From Anaerolineales bacterium (GTDB lineage: Bacteria; Chloroflexota; Anaerolineae; Anaerolineales; Villigracilaceae): a stretch of 13,574 bases of DNA. The translations under genes were made by a program, and so were the position numbers. The notes below the pieces were generated by a model that was not told the origin of the DNA, searched no databases, and saw nothing but the letters and a program-made list of their open reading frames with translations. Below, one piece after another: positions 1 through 6,939 of the stretch; positions within the stretch are counted from its first letter, which is position 1, and each line of letters starts with the position of its first letter. The stretch spans positions 1 through 13,574 of the forward strand of contig JAICQC010000078.1 of assembly GCA_025938055.1 (NCBI GenBank), in the 5' to 3' direction.

Positions 1-377
1 GCCAGACAGTCCATTGCCAGTTCGCGCTGTGCCTTGCCGGGTCGTTTGATCCAGCCGAGTGAGCCGTAGGTGCCCATCATGACGACATCGAGGGCGTTGG
101 TGGGGAAGTCCCAGTCGGCACTGGTGCGCTGCGGGACGTATCCGACCCGTTTACGGTTCTGGGCATAAGGTTTGCCAAAGATTTCCACGGTCCCGGCGGC
201 ACTCGGCAGCAGCCCGAGCACTGTTTTCAGGAGCGTGGATTTCCCGGCGCCATTCGGTCCGATGATCGCGGCCAGCTTGCCGGAAGGGATCGTCAGGTCA
301 ATGTCCCAGAGGGCGGGCTTTTCACGGTAGGCAACCGTCAGATCTTTGATCGAAACAGGAGGAGGGTTTGTCATCAT
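1..377 (-). CDS. Metal (Mn/Zn/Fe-type) ABC transporter ATP-binding protein, 3' part cut by window edge
   Basis: The first 125 codons of an ABC ATPase are present; the rest lies beyond base 1. It would power import of the metal delivered by the lipoprotein encoded just upstream. The Walker A motif GPNGAGKST is at about residues 40-48 and a Q-loop VPQR follows about 45 residues later; the ABC signature and Walker B fall outside the window. After the Q-loop, the text DVVMMGTYGSLGW resembles the manganese/zinc ATPases of the TroB/MntB/ZnuC group. Two adjacent in-frame ATGs (377-375 and 374-372) could serve as start. The first lies 2 bp after the stop of the binding-protein gene, so the two are almost certainly co-translated. 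The membrane permease is expected just left of the window. The specific metal cannot be read from this fragment. Confidence 0.93.
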   Translation of the reverse strand, partial: MMTNPPPVSIKDLTVAYREKPALWDIDLTIPSGKLAAIIGPNGAGKSTLLKTVLGLLPSAAGTVEIFGKPYAQNRKRVGYVPQRTSADWDFPTNALDVVMMGTYGSLGWIKRPGKAQRELAMDCL

Positions 378-379
378 TC

Positions 380-1312
380 TTACTTCAGCGCTTTCACAAT
401 GGTGTCCACATTCGCTTTCACCATGCCAATGTATGTGCCCTCAGGCGTGCCTTCCTGCCCCATGGCATCCGAGAACAATTGACCGCCGATCTGTACATCC
501 CAGCCCTGTGCCTGGGTCGCTTTTTGCACAGCCTCGATCGTGCCGGGCGGGACCGATGATTCGACGAAGATCGCTTTGATCTGCCGTTCGGCAAGGAAGG
601 CAGCGAGGTTCTGCACGTCTGCCGCGCCGGCTTCCGCGGCGGTGCTGGTGCCCTGCAAGCCCCGGACCTCCACGCCATATTGCTCGCCGAAATAGCCAAA
701 GGCATCGTGGGCGGTGATGAGCACGCGCGAACTTTCGGGCACCGTGGCGATCTGCTCACGGATGTAGGCATCCAGTGCATCGAGCTCGGCAAGAAAGGTT
801 TCCGTGTTTACTTCGTAGAGGGCGGTGGATGCCGGATCCAATGCCGAAAGTTCCTCCGAGACCTTTTCAGCAGCCAGCCTCCAGAGGGTGACGTCAAACC
901 AGATATGCGGGTCGAACTGACCTTCGAACTCAGGCGGCGTGCGCAGGAGTTCCGGGTCGATCTCGCTGGCGACCGCGTGGGTGGCGGAACCGGCTTCCTC
1001 CATTTTTTCGAAGACCTCTACCATGCGGCCTTCCAGGTGCAAGCCGTTATAGAAGACGATATCGGCTCTTTCCAGCTTGGTGACATCGCTGGCGGTCGGT
1101 TTGTAAAGGTGTGGGTCCACACCGGGTCCCATGAGAGCCTCAACGCTGACGCGCTCCCCGCCGATGTTGATGACGATATCCGCGATCATACCGGTGGTCG
1201 TAACGACATTGATCGTCCGTTCGGAGACCGGGAGTTGCGATTCGCCTGAGGATGTGGAGCAGGAAGAAACGAGAAAAGTGACGAGCAACAATATTTTAAC
1301 AAAATGTTTCAC
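380..1312 (-). CDS. Metal ABC transporter substrate-binding lipoprotein (TroA/MntC/ZnuA family, cluster A-I)
   Basis: This 310-residue extracytoplasmic binding protein delivers a divalent metal to an ABC importer. A short signal peptide ends in the lipobox LVSSC, so Cys18 should be lipidated and anchor the protein to the membrane. The four ligands expected of the TroA fold are all present in order: His68 (DPHLY), His136 (DPHIW), His202 (TAHDAFGYF) and Asp282 (LFSDAM). The His-His-His-Asp set matches TroA; PsaA/MntC proteins have Glu at the third position. The long His-rich loop typical of ZnuA is absent, which favours Mn (or Fe) over dedicated Zn uptake, but metal choice in this family cannot be settled from sequence. 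The start is GTG, preceded by TGAGGA that overlaps the stop of the upstream methyltransferase gene, so the two look translationally coupled. The ATPase follows after 2 bp. Confidence 0.95.
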   Translation of the reverse strand: MKHFVKILLLVTFLVSSCSTSSGESQLPVSERTINVVTTTGMIADIVINIGGERVSVEALMGPGVDPHLYKPTASDVTKLERADIVFYNGLHLEGRMVEVFEKMEEAGSATHAVASEIDPELLRTPPEFEGQFDPHIWFDVTLWRLAAEKVSEELSALDPASTALYEVNTETFLAELDALDAYIREQIATVPESSRVLITAHDAFGYFGEQYGVEVRGLQGTSTAAEAGAADVQNLAAFLAERQIKAIFVESSVPPGTIEAVQKATQAQGWDVQIGGQLFSDAMGQEGTPEGTYIGMVKANVDTIVKALK

Positions 1313-1322
1313 TTGAGAGTCC

Positions 1323-1919
1323 TCATTTGCTCAACTTCGGGAAGTAGCGTCCCGTACGACTCATATAGTCGCGATATTCATCGCCAAATTTTTCGATGAG
1401 ATTGGCTTCCTCCTTCGGCGTACGGCTTGCCATGGCGATGAAGGCAAGGATGCCCAGCGCCGCGATGAACCAGTTGTCTGCCATCATGCCGAAGGTAATG
1501 AACAACGAGGAGCCAAACGTGTACAGCGGGTGTCGCACCCAACGATAGGGTCCGCTGGTGACGAGTTTGTGTTCAGTGCGAGTGGCGCTAGTGGGAGTAA
1601 TGCCGCTGCCGATGCTGCTGAAAAGCCAGTAGATTCCCAGCACACAAAGCACGCCGAGTCCCACACCGAGCCAGCGCACCCATTCCGGGAGCCCAATTTT
1701 GGACCAGGCCATCCAGGCGGGGTTGATGAGGTAGACGAGTGGGGTCAGCCAGAGTACCAATCCGCCAAGTTTAATGATGGTCATCATCAGCGTGCCGTCC
1801 ACCTTACGAGAAATTGTTTCGCCGCTTTCCCGGTCTGCCTTGCGACGGTAGTATACAGAGATGCCAATCCCGGTGAAGAGAATAAGGGCGGCAAAGATGC
1901 GGAAGAGATTTTCGTTCAT
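1323..1919 (-). CDS. ICMT/PEMT-like integral membrane methyltransferase (paralog 1)
   Basis: This 198-residue membrane protein has about four to five hydrophobic helices and the C-terminal signature of isoprenylcysteine carboxyl methyltransferase-like enzymes: TSGPYRWVRHPLY at about 121-133, then Glu171 and FGDEYRDYMSRTGRYFP at about 178-194. In the characterised relatives the RHPxY and E...FG..Y..Y segments form the S-adenosylmethionine pocket in the membrane. The methyl acceptor is unknown; bacteria generally lack the prenylated-protein substrate of eukaryotic ICMT. The start is well supported by AAAGGA 8-9 bp upstream. Its stop overlaps the ribosome-binding site of the metal-binding lipoprotein gene (10-bp gap), so it belongs to that transcript. 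It is a clear paralog of the product of 2079-2711, sharing the same C-terminal ending pattern. Confidence 0.88.
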   Translation of the reverse strand: MNENLFRIFAALILFTGIGISVYYRRKADRESGETISRKVDGTLMMTIIKLGGLVLWLTPLVYLINPAWMAWSKIGLPEWVRWLGVGLGVLCVLGIYWLFSSIGSGITPTSATRTEHKLVTSGPYRWVRHPLYTFGSSLFITFGMMADNWFIAALGILAFIAMASRTPKEEANLIEKFGDEYRDYMSRTGRYFPKLSK

Positions 1920-1970
1920 TGTTGATTTCCTTTGTTAATAGTTTTTAGAGAGTTCATTTCAGTCTCCGCG

Positions 1971-2024
1971 CTTCGACTTCGCTTGGTCTCGATATAACAT
2001 TCACTTCGCTCATGTTTACTCGAC
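1971..2024. repeat. Two degenerate direct-repeat units in the 159-bp gap between the methyltransferase genes
   Basis: ACTTCGCT occurs at 1976-1983 and again at 2003-2010, 27 bp apart, and each copy is followed by a CTCGA end (1988-1992 and 2019-2023). The motif resembles short interspersed CTTCGACTTCGCT-type repeats that I recall from intergenic regions of environmental bacterial genomes; that recollection is unverified here. The segment separates two paralogous genes, so it could mark an old duplication junction or a dispersed non-coding repeat. No terminator and no convincing promoter were seen in this gap. Confidence 0.35.
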
Positions 2025-2078
2025 CAGCGCCGCTACCCAAAGGGCACGATGTCAGCGCGAGGTTTCCTGTAATGATGT

Positions 2079-2711
2079 TTAGTGGGTTAATTTCGGAAGC
2101 AGTCTTCCAGCCCGTTTCATGTAGTCGCGATATTCGTCGCCGAAGTATTCAAGCATGAGGCTTTCTTCGAAGCCGATGCGTGAGGCGATCTCGATGGCGG
2201 TCATGCCGATCCAGGCAAGCCCAACAAGCCAGTTGGCTGAGATGAACAGGGTCGAACCCAGGATCAATAGGAACGCGGTGTAGATCGGGTGCCGGATGAA
2301 TCGATAGGGACCACTCGTAATGAGCGACTGTTCCTGAATCATGCGGGGCGTGTCGCTCCAGTTTTTGCCGAGCGTGTTCTGTGCCCATTGAAGGAGCGCA
2401 AATCCCAGCAGCGCAATGGCAACACCTGTCCAGCGCAGCCAAAGGGGAAGCGGCAGGGATGCCCATGTGAGCCAATCTGGGTTGAAGGCGTAAACGAGCA
2501 CGGCAATAAAGCCGAGCATACCGAGGAGACCAGCCATCTTCGATGCCATGCCCTCTTCGCGCTTCTTTAATGAATTCCGTTCCTCGCCATGTTTGCGGAC
2601 GTAGTAACCGCGGTGTGCGGTAAAGACAATAATAAGGATGGGGAGAATAATTCGAAAAACGGGTTGTGTTTCCATAGGTTTGTTTTTCTGTGTGAGTTTC
2701 TTTTCAGTCAC
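2079..2711 (-). CDS. ICMT/PEMT-like integral membrane methyltransferase (paralog 2)
   Basis: This is the second membrane methyltransferase-like protein of the run, 210 residues from a GTG start. It carries LGKNWS at about 114-119, ITSGPYRFIRHPIY at 131-144, Glu183, and FGDEYRDYMKRAGRLLP at 190-206, the same SAM-binding signature as its neighbour. The start is uncertain. The GTG at 2711 has AAGGGA about 5 bp upstream, whereas the in-frame ATG at 2675 gives an N-terminus (METQPVFR) that lines up better with paralog 1 but lacks a visible ribosome-binding site. The DtxR-type regulator gene lies 43 bp upstream and paralog 1 lies 159 bp downstream. Substrate is unknown; lipids, quinone-type compounds or small thiols are possible acceptors for this broad family. 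Confidence 0.87.
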   Translation of the reverse strand: MTEKKLTQKNKPMETQPVFRIILPILIIVFTAHRGYYVRKHGEERNSLKKREEGMASKMAGLLGMLGFIAVLVYAFNPDWLTWASLPLPLWLRWTGVAIALLGFALLQWAQNTLGKNWSDTPRMIQEQSLITSGPYRFIRHPIYTAFLLILGSTLFISANWLVGLAWIGMTAIEIASRIGFEESLMLEYFGDEYRDYMKRAGRLLPKLTH

Positions 2712-2754
2712 GCCGTCCCTTCGTTACATTCAGGGATGAGTCGCGAAGCGTGAC

Positions 2755-3426
<672 letters not shown>

Positions 3427-3472
3427 AATAAGATTTGCTTGATTAGCTACTCAGGATTACTTCACCAACGCT

Positions 3473-4171
3473 TTATCCATTCCAAAGCGTAAGCGTGGTA
3501 CACGCGAAGAACGCAAGGAAGGCAATGTTAAAGCCTGCACCTTCCGTCCAGTCGCGCACGAACGGCGGGAGGATGCGTTTGACGAGCAGCCAGGCGATGG
3601 TCATGGTGACGGGGTTAATGGCTGCCATCCAGACGGGGAAAGCTGTCCTGCCTGAGGCAACCAGTATGGAGAACAGGGTCGAGGCAATCAGAATCAAAAT
3701 GATAACCGGTGCGTACGTGATAATCAAAACCTTTCGATGACGCTCGATCATACCTGCAATCACGGGCTGTGAAGCATCTTCGACTTTGTTTAATGCTTGA
3801 ATATATTCACCCATGTAATAAAAGGTGCCGTGGACAAAGGCGCCGATGACCGCTGCAATGGCGAACAAGATTCCAGTAAGGAAGGTGAGCATTTGATTTG
3901 CACCGTTCAGTCCCTGATAGACCTGCCAGAAGCCTGCCAGCACCAGTGGCGTGGCAAAGACACCTAGCAGCGCGCCCCAGATCATGCGATTGGGAGGCAG
4001 CACGACCATCTTCTCGGCATCCGAGAGAAGTTTGGCAAAGGGTTTGAGCTTGGGATAATTGTCCAGCGAGACTTTACTGGCGAGCAAAAGCACATCGCCG
4101 ATGGCGTAGAGAAAGGCGCCCAGGAGTGCGAGCAAGCCTGTAATGCGGAGTGGGGTGAGAAGTTGTTCCAT
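3473..4171 (-). CDS. Uncharacterised six-helix membrane protein (possibly DUF6796-like)
   Basis: This 232-residue protein has about six hydrophobic segments (near 10-32, 63-85, 95-120, 150-172, 178-200 and 212-230) joined by short loops. A distinctive feature is the first helix pair with GDVLLL followed by a polar loop and PPNRMIWGALLG, then HGTFYYMGEYIQAL in the third helix region. The overall pattern recalls DUF6796-type membrane proteins, but I could not confirm this. No catalytic motif or clear metal-binding cluster is visible. It lies between the ZIP permease (54 bp upstream) and the metal regulator (46 bp downstream), on the same strand, so it is probably transcribed with them. A role in metal handling is only inferred from position. 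The ribosome-binding site is weak. Confidence 0.82.
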   Translation of the reverse strand: MEQLLTPLRITGLLALLGAFLYAIGDVLLLASKVSLDNYPKLKPFAKLLSDAEKMVVLPPNRMIWGALLGVFATPLVLAGFWQVYQGLNGANQMLTFLTGILFAIAAVIGAFVHGTFYYMGEYIQALNKVEDASQPVIAGMIERHRKVLIITYAPVIILILIASTLFSILVASGRTAFPVWMAAINPVTMTIAWLLVKRILPPFVRDWTEGAGFNIAFLAFFACTTLTLWNG

Positions 4172-4199
4172 AGAAAGTTTCTTTACATTATTGAAATAT

Positions 4200-4215
4200 C
4201 AGAAGCAAGCTTCTG
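4200..4215. repeat. Short perfect inverted repeat between ZIP and membrane-protein genes
   Basis: CAGAAGC and GCTTCTG are separated by two bases, in the 54-bp gap after the ZIP stop codon. As RNA it could form a small hairpin, but there is no T-run on either side, so it is not a convincing terminator. It might tune mRNA stability between the permease gene and the next gene. Confidence 0.3.
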
Positions 4216-4225
4216 GACTCCAAAA

Positions 4226-5419
4226 TTACTTAATCAACAGCCCGGTGACCCAGAGTAATAGCATGCCAGTCAGGACGCCGCTGAAGACGGTCATAGGCAT
4301 GGATTCGCGGGCAGTGTCTTTTTGAATCAGCTTGGCGATCTCGTAGACCACCTGGAAGATCGCACCGGTGCCAATGGCAAGGAAGAGCACGGCAAGGAAC
4401 GGTGAAGGCGTATACCCGCCGATCCACGCGCCAAGGATGGCGGGCGCGCCGCCGATCAGCCCCATGAGTGCGAGCCGTCCGAGACTGGGGCGGTCGCGCA
4501 GGACGGGCGCGATGATGCCGAGTCCCTCTGTGATATTCTGGATGATGAAGCCGACAACGAGGAAGGTGCCCAAAGCGATCTCACCGACGTTATAGGCGGC
4601 GCCGATGGCAAGCCCTTCTCCCAGGTTGTGAAAACCGATCCCGATCGCGATCATGAGGGCGATGGCGAGGCGGCGATCCGTTTCACTGCCTGTGACCTCT
4701 GCTTGCCGCCTCGAGATAGCTTCCAGCAACAGGAAGGTCGCAACCGCGCCAATGCCGACCAGCCCGATTCCCTGGAAAGCCGAGGGAACCGCCGCGGCGA
4801 ACTCCAATGCTTCGGCGAGGGTATCCAGCCCGAGGAAGATCAGCAGACCCGCGGTCGCTGCCATGAGGAAGGTCATGGTGCGGCGGCCAAGCTGGCGCAG
4901 CGCCGGGAACCAGAAGATACCGAGGAAGACGGGAATCACGCCGACGTACAACCCGATAAGAGTAAAGCCCCAGAACGTGCGCGCAGAAGGCTGCGGTGTT
5001 TCAAAGGCGACGGGGATATCCACGGCAAAGGGGATGGCGTTGCTGGTGAATATCGTGATGCCATAGGCTTCTCCAAACGTCCAGGCATAGTTGACATGCA
5101 CCTGAGCGCGTCCCAGGCGCGGGATGGTCGGACTCGGTGAAACGGTGAACGGCATGATAGCTTCGTTGATGACGACCGTGGCGATGGTCAGTTCCTCGGG
5201 ACCAGTATTGCGGACATACAGTTCGATGTTATTATTCTTGAGGACATATCTTTCAATGGCAAGCGTTTCGACAGGTACAGGCGCCTCGAGGCTGAGTCCG
5301 CCTCCTGTGGAGAGGAAAAGCGCGATCACACCCACTAACAGAATGATCGGAATAAGTAGCAGGATCAGCGTCTGAAAAGTAAAGCGTTTACCCGCGGGTT
5401 GGGAAGTTGTTTCAGTCAT
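4226..5419 (-). CDS. ZIP-family divalent metal permease with N-terminal extracytoplasmic domain
   Basis: This 397-residue protein joins two parts. Residues 15-37 form a membrane anchor followed by about 110 residues of likely beta-rich extracytoplasmic sequence (38-148). Residues 149-397 form a ZIP core of about eight helices. The metal-site signatures of ZIP carriers are present: HNLGEG at 264-269 (His264, Asn265, Glu268) in the fourth core helix and QNITEG at 294-299 (Gln294, Asn295, Glu298) in the fifth, with Glu360 in the seventh. Gln in place of the second His occurs in the GufA-like/BbZIP branch. The loop after helix 3 is short and not His-rich. The gene starts 8 bp after the oxidase stop, with GAGGT as ribosome-binding site, so translation is probably coupled. 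ZIP carriers move Zn, Fe or Mn toward the cytoplasm; the neighbours suggest Mn or Fe here. Confidence 0.9.
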   Translation of the reverse strand: MTETTSQPAGKRFTFQTLILLLIPIILLVGVIALFLSTGGGLSLEAPVPVETLAIERYVLKNNNIELYVRNTGPEELTIATVVINEAIMPFTVSPSPTIPRLGRAQVHVNYAWTFGEAYGITIFTSNAIPFAVDIPVAFETPQPSARTFWGFTLIGLYVGVIPVFLGIFWFPALRQLGRRTMTFLMAATAGLLIFLGLDTLAEALEFAAAVPSAFQGIGLVGIGAVATFLLLEAISRRQAEVTGSETDRRLAIALMIAIGIGFHNLGEGLAIGAAYNVGEIALGTFLVVGFIIQNITEGLGIIAPVLRDRPSLGRLALMGLIGGAPAILGAWIGGYTPSPFLAVLFLAIGTGAIFQVVYEIAKLIQKDTARESMPMTVFSGVLTGMLLLWVTGLLIK

Positions 5420-5427
5420 GGGTACCT

Positions 5428-6477
5428 CTACGCAGTCACTTCGAACATGCCGTTCCAGCCAAGCTCGGCAAACTCAGTCACATGGGCGTGGAACATGTAC
5501 ATGCCGGGATATTTGTAGCTGAACTCAAGGATGCCGCGCTGCGCCTGTCCCTGGATGATCGTGTCCGTGAACTCGGCAGGGACCAGGCTTGTGCCGGTGG
5601 GGTAGTAGTTGAAGAAGTTGGCATGCAGGTGGAAGGAATTCAGCAGGTCGAATTCCAGGATGTTGACGAGATAGATGCGTACAGTCTCGCCGACCTTGAT
5701 CTGAATAGGATGGTTCTGGTAATGGAAGGGGATGCCGTTGACGGCATAGAAATCGTTGGCGTCATCAAAGTCTATGTCGATGCCATTCATAACCATGACC
5801 AGCTCATGGTCAACGGGTGGGCGCCCCTCTTTGGGGTCGACGATGAAGGCGCCGTAGAGTCCCTTGGCGATGTGACGTGCCAGCGGAAAAACATGGCAGT
5901 GATAGAGATGCAGCCCGAACGGCTCGGCGTCGAATTCATAAATAAAGTTGCTGCCCGGCTCCACGAGCCCGCCGGGACCCGTGCCGGGAACACCGTCCAT
6001 TTCGCCGGGGTGGAATCCGTGAAAGTGCATGGAGTGGGGGTGATTGCTCCCGTTGCTGAAGCGAATGCGGATGCGGTCGCCTTCCGTGGCGCGGATGGTG
6101 GGACCGGGTATACGACCGTTATAGGTCCATGCAGGGAATTCAAGCCCGGGAATGACTTCGATATTCTTGTTGAGCGCGACGATGTTATATTCGCGCAGGG
6201 TCTGTCCATTGGGTAGAGTGGAGACCTCGCCGTAATCAAAATCTGTGAGGATGTCGGTTGGGTTGAATCCGTTCTTTTCATGGTCCACTTCACCGACGGT
6301 GCCGGGAAGGTCTCCATGGCCACCTTGCTGCATCACATGAGATTCGCGTGCGTGGTCCGGCGGTGTTACGGCGTGCTCATGTTGGTTTTGATTTCGGGTC
6401 AGCGCGGTCGCGCCTGCAGTACCCAACACGGCAAAGCCGCCTACTTTGAGAAAGTCTCTTCTAGATAAAGGCTTCAT
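5428..6477 (-). CDS. Tat-exported two-domain multicopper oxidase (laccase/nitrite-reductase-like fold)
   Basis: This 349-residue enzyme has a twin-arginine signal (SRRDFLKVGG, Arg6-Arg7), a His-rich linker (His33, 35, 42, 47, 54), and two cupredoxin domains (about 95-215 and 220-349). Four HxH-type pairs can supply the trinuclear copper site: His151/153, His193/195, His283/285 and His330/332. The type 1 copper ligands lie in domain 1: His148, Cys194 and His202, with Leu207 where nitrite reductases carry the axial Met. Domain 2 has no such Cys. This is the layout of two-domain laccases with type 1 copper in the first domain, not of NirK, since the HCH and HAH pairs support O2 reduction. Substrate may be Mn(II), Fe(II), Cu(I) or phenolics. 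It is the first gene of the metal run; AGGAG lies 5 bp before the ATG. Confidence 0.93.
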   Translation of the reverse strand: MKPLSRRDFLKVGGFAVLGTAGATALTRNQNQHEHAVTPPDHARESHVMQQGGHGDLPGTVGEVDHEKNGFNPTDILTDFDYGEVSTLPNGQTLREYNIVALNKNIEVIPGLEFPAWTYNGRIPGPTIRATEGDRIRIRFSNGSNHPHSMHFHGFHPGEMDGVPGTGPGGLVEPGSNFIYEFDAEPFGLHLYHCHVFPLARHIAKGLYGAFIVDPKEGRPPVDHELVMVMNGIDIDFDDANDFYAVNGIPFHYQNHPIQIKVGETVRIYLVNILEFDLLNSFHLHANFFNYYPTGTSLVPAEFTDTIIQGQAQRGILEFSYKYPGMYMFHAHVTEFAELGWNGMFEVTA

Positions 6478-6497
6478 AGTTTCTCCTGAGGCTAAAG

Positions 6498-6523
6498 TAA
6501 AATTTAGGTATACCTAAATTTTA
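6498..6523. promoter_or_regulatory. Perfect 26-bp palindromic operator, DtxR/MntR type
   Basis: The half-site TAAAATTTAGGTA is followed directly by its exact reverse complement, centred between 6510 and 6511. The inner TTAGGT arms match the half-site style of DtxR/IdeR/SirR operators. The palindrome covers the -10 box and presumed transcription start of the oxidase promoter, so a bound repressor would block RNA polymerase. The natural candidate is the DtxR-superfamily regulator encoded at 2755-3426 in the same run. I saw no second copy in the window. Confidence 0.85.
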
Positions 6524-6546
6524 GACGAAAAAAACAACCGCGTCAA
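6518..6546 (-). promoter_or_regulatory. Sigma70-type promoter for the metal operon
   Basis: On the minus strand TTGACG (6546-6541) and TAAAAT (6523-6518) are separated by exactly 17 bp; each hexamer matches consensus at five of six positions. Transcription should start near 6511, giving a leader of about 33 bases that contains the AGGAG ribosome-binding site at 6487-6483. The -10 hexamer is the outer end of the palindromic operator. Confidence 0.75.
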
Positions 6547-6595
6547 GGGTCGCGGCGGATGGAAGTATGCATTTGTCAATTAATGCAATAACAAA

Positions 6596-6781
6596 TCATT
6601 TTCTCCGTCTTAACCATCTTCCACCCGTTATCAATGAGATCAAGACGAAACCAATTGCGATCCATGAGAACGCAGTTTGATCAGTGGCGAAACCGATGAC
6701 AAGGAACACAAGTCCAAGAAGAAGAAAGATCGACGATGTACGTTTGCGCGGCTGTTGTTTTTTCATAGCGTTATTATACAT
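6596..6781 (-). CDS. Small two-helix membrane protein, hypothetical
   Basis: This 61-residue protein has a basic N-terminus (KKQQPRKR), two hydrophobic segments (about 17-31 and 38-53) and a basic end (RWLRRRK), which would place both termini in the cytoplasm. No function is recognised. The start at 6781 is supported by AGGA 7-8 bp upstream; an in-frame ATG five codons later lacks such a site. It lies upstream of the metal-operon promoter on the same strand and no clear terminator separates them, so some read-through into the oxidase gene is possible. It is divergent from the ATP-grasp gene. A basic, membrane-compatible composition and a usable ribosome-binding site favour a real gene over a chance reading frame. 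Confidence 0.65.
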   Translation of the reverse strand: MYNNAMKKQQPRKRTSSIFLLLGLVFLVIGFATDQTAFSWIAIGFVLISLITGGRWLRRRK

Positions 6782-6824
6782 AACTGTTTCCTATTCACTA
6801 TGAAACTTTTAATGTTTCAAAGTA

Positions 6825-6852
6825 TTGTCACTATCTCAGTTTATGTAATAAT
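6825..6852 (+). promoter_or_regulatory. Candidate promoter for the ATP-grasp gene
   Basis: TTGTCA (6825-6830) and AATAAT (6847-6852) are separated by 16 bp in the AT-rich divergent spacer, giving a leader of about 80 bases. Several other TATAA-like boxes lie between 6876 and 6888 but lack matching -35 elements. On the opposite strand TTACAT (6848-6843) and AATACT (6826-6821), 16 bp apart, could serve the small membrane protein. Both are weak calls because the whole spacer is AT-rich. Confidence 0.35.
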
Positions 6853-6939
6853 AAGAAATGTGATTTGTATTTCAGTATAAGATATAAATCACGTGTTTAC
6901 GTGTATTCAGAATATCAATACCCACTAAAGAGGTGACCG

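Noticed and set aside
680..1249. Plus-strand open frame of 189 codons
   Set aside because: It is antisense to the metal-binding lipoprotein gene, whose motifs, signal peptide and coupling are clear; the plus-strand protein has no recognisable domain.
1954..2013. Leader peptide before the first methyltransferase paralog
   Set aside because: No ribosome-binding site and full overlap with a repeat-like segment; kept only as a low-interest observation.
2716..2736. TCCCT/AGGGA hairpin that could hide the ribosome-binding site of the 2079-2711 gene
   Set aside because: The stem has only five pairs around an 11-base loop, too weak to claim as a switch, and the start codon itself is uncertain.
4628..5140. 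Plus-strand open frame of 170 codons
   Set aside because: It is antisense to the ZIP permease and is strongly charged without any motif; treated as a shadow.
5407..6216. Plus-strand open frame of 269 codons
   Set aside because: It is antisense to the multicopper oxidase, which keeps all copper ligands in the minus frame. Long antisense frames are common in sequence of this composition.
5428..6477. Copper nitrite reductase (NirK)
   Set aside because: The HCH and HAH pairs give a complete trinuclear copper site and the axial Met is replaced by Leu, pointing to an oxidase instead.
6568..6596. Overlapping inverted repeats TGCATT/AATGCA and ATTTGT/ACAAAT after the small membrane protein gene
   Set aside because: Stems are short, AT-rich and lack a T-run, so they do not support a terminator.
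6860..6892. CRP-like binding site (GTGATTT ... AAATCAC)
   Set aside because: The 19-bp spacing is far wider than that of CRP/FNR-type sites.
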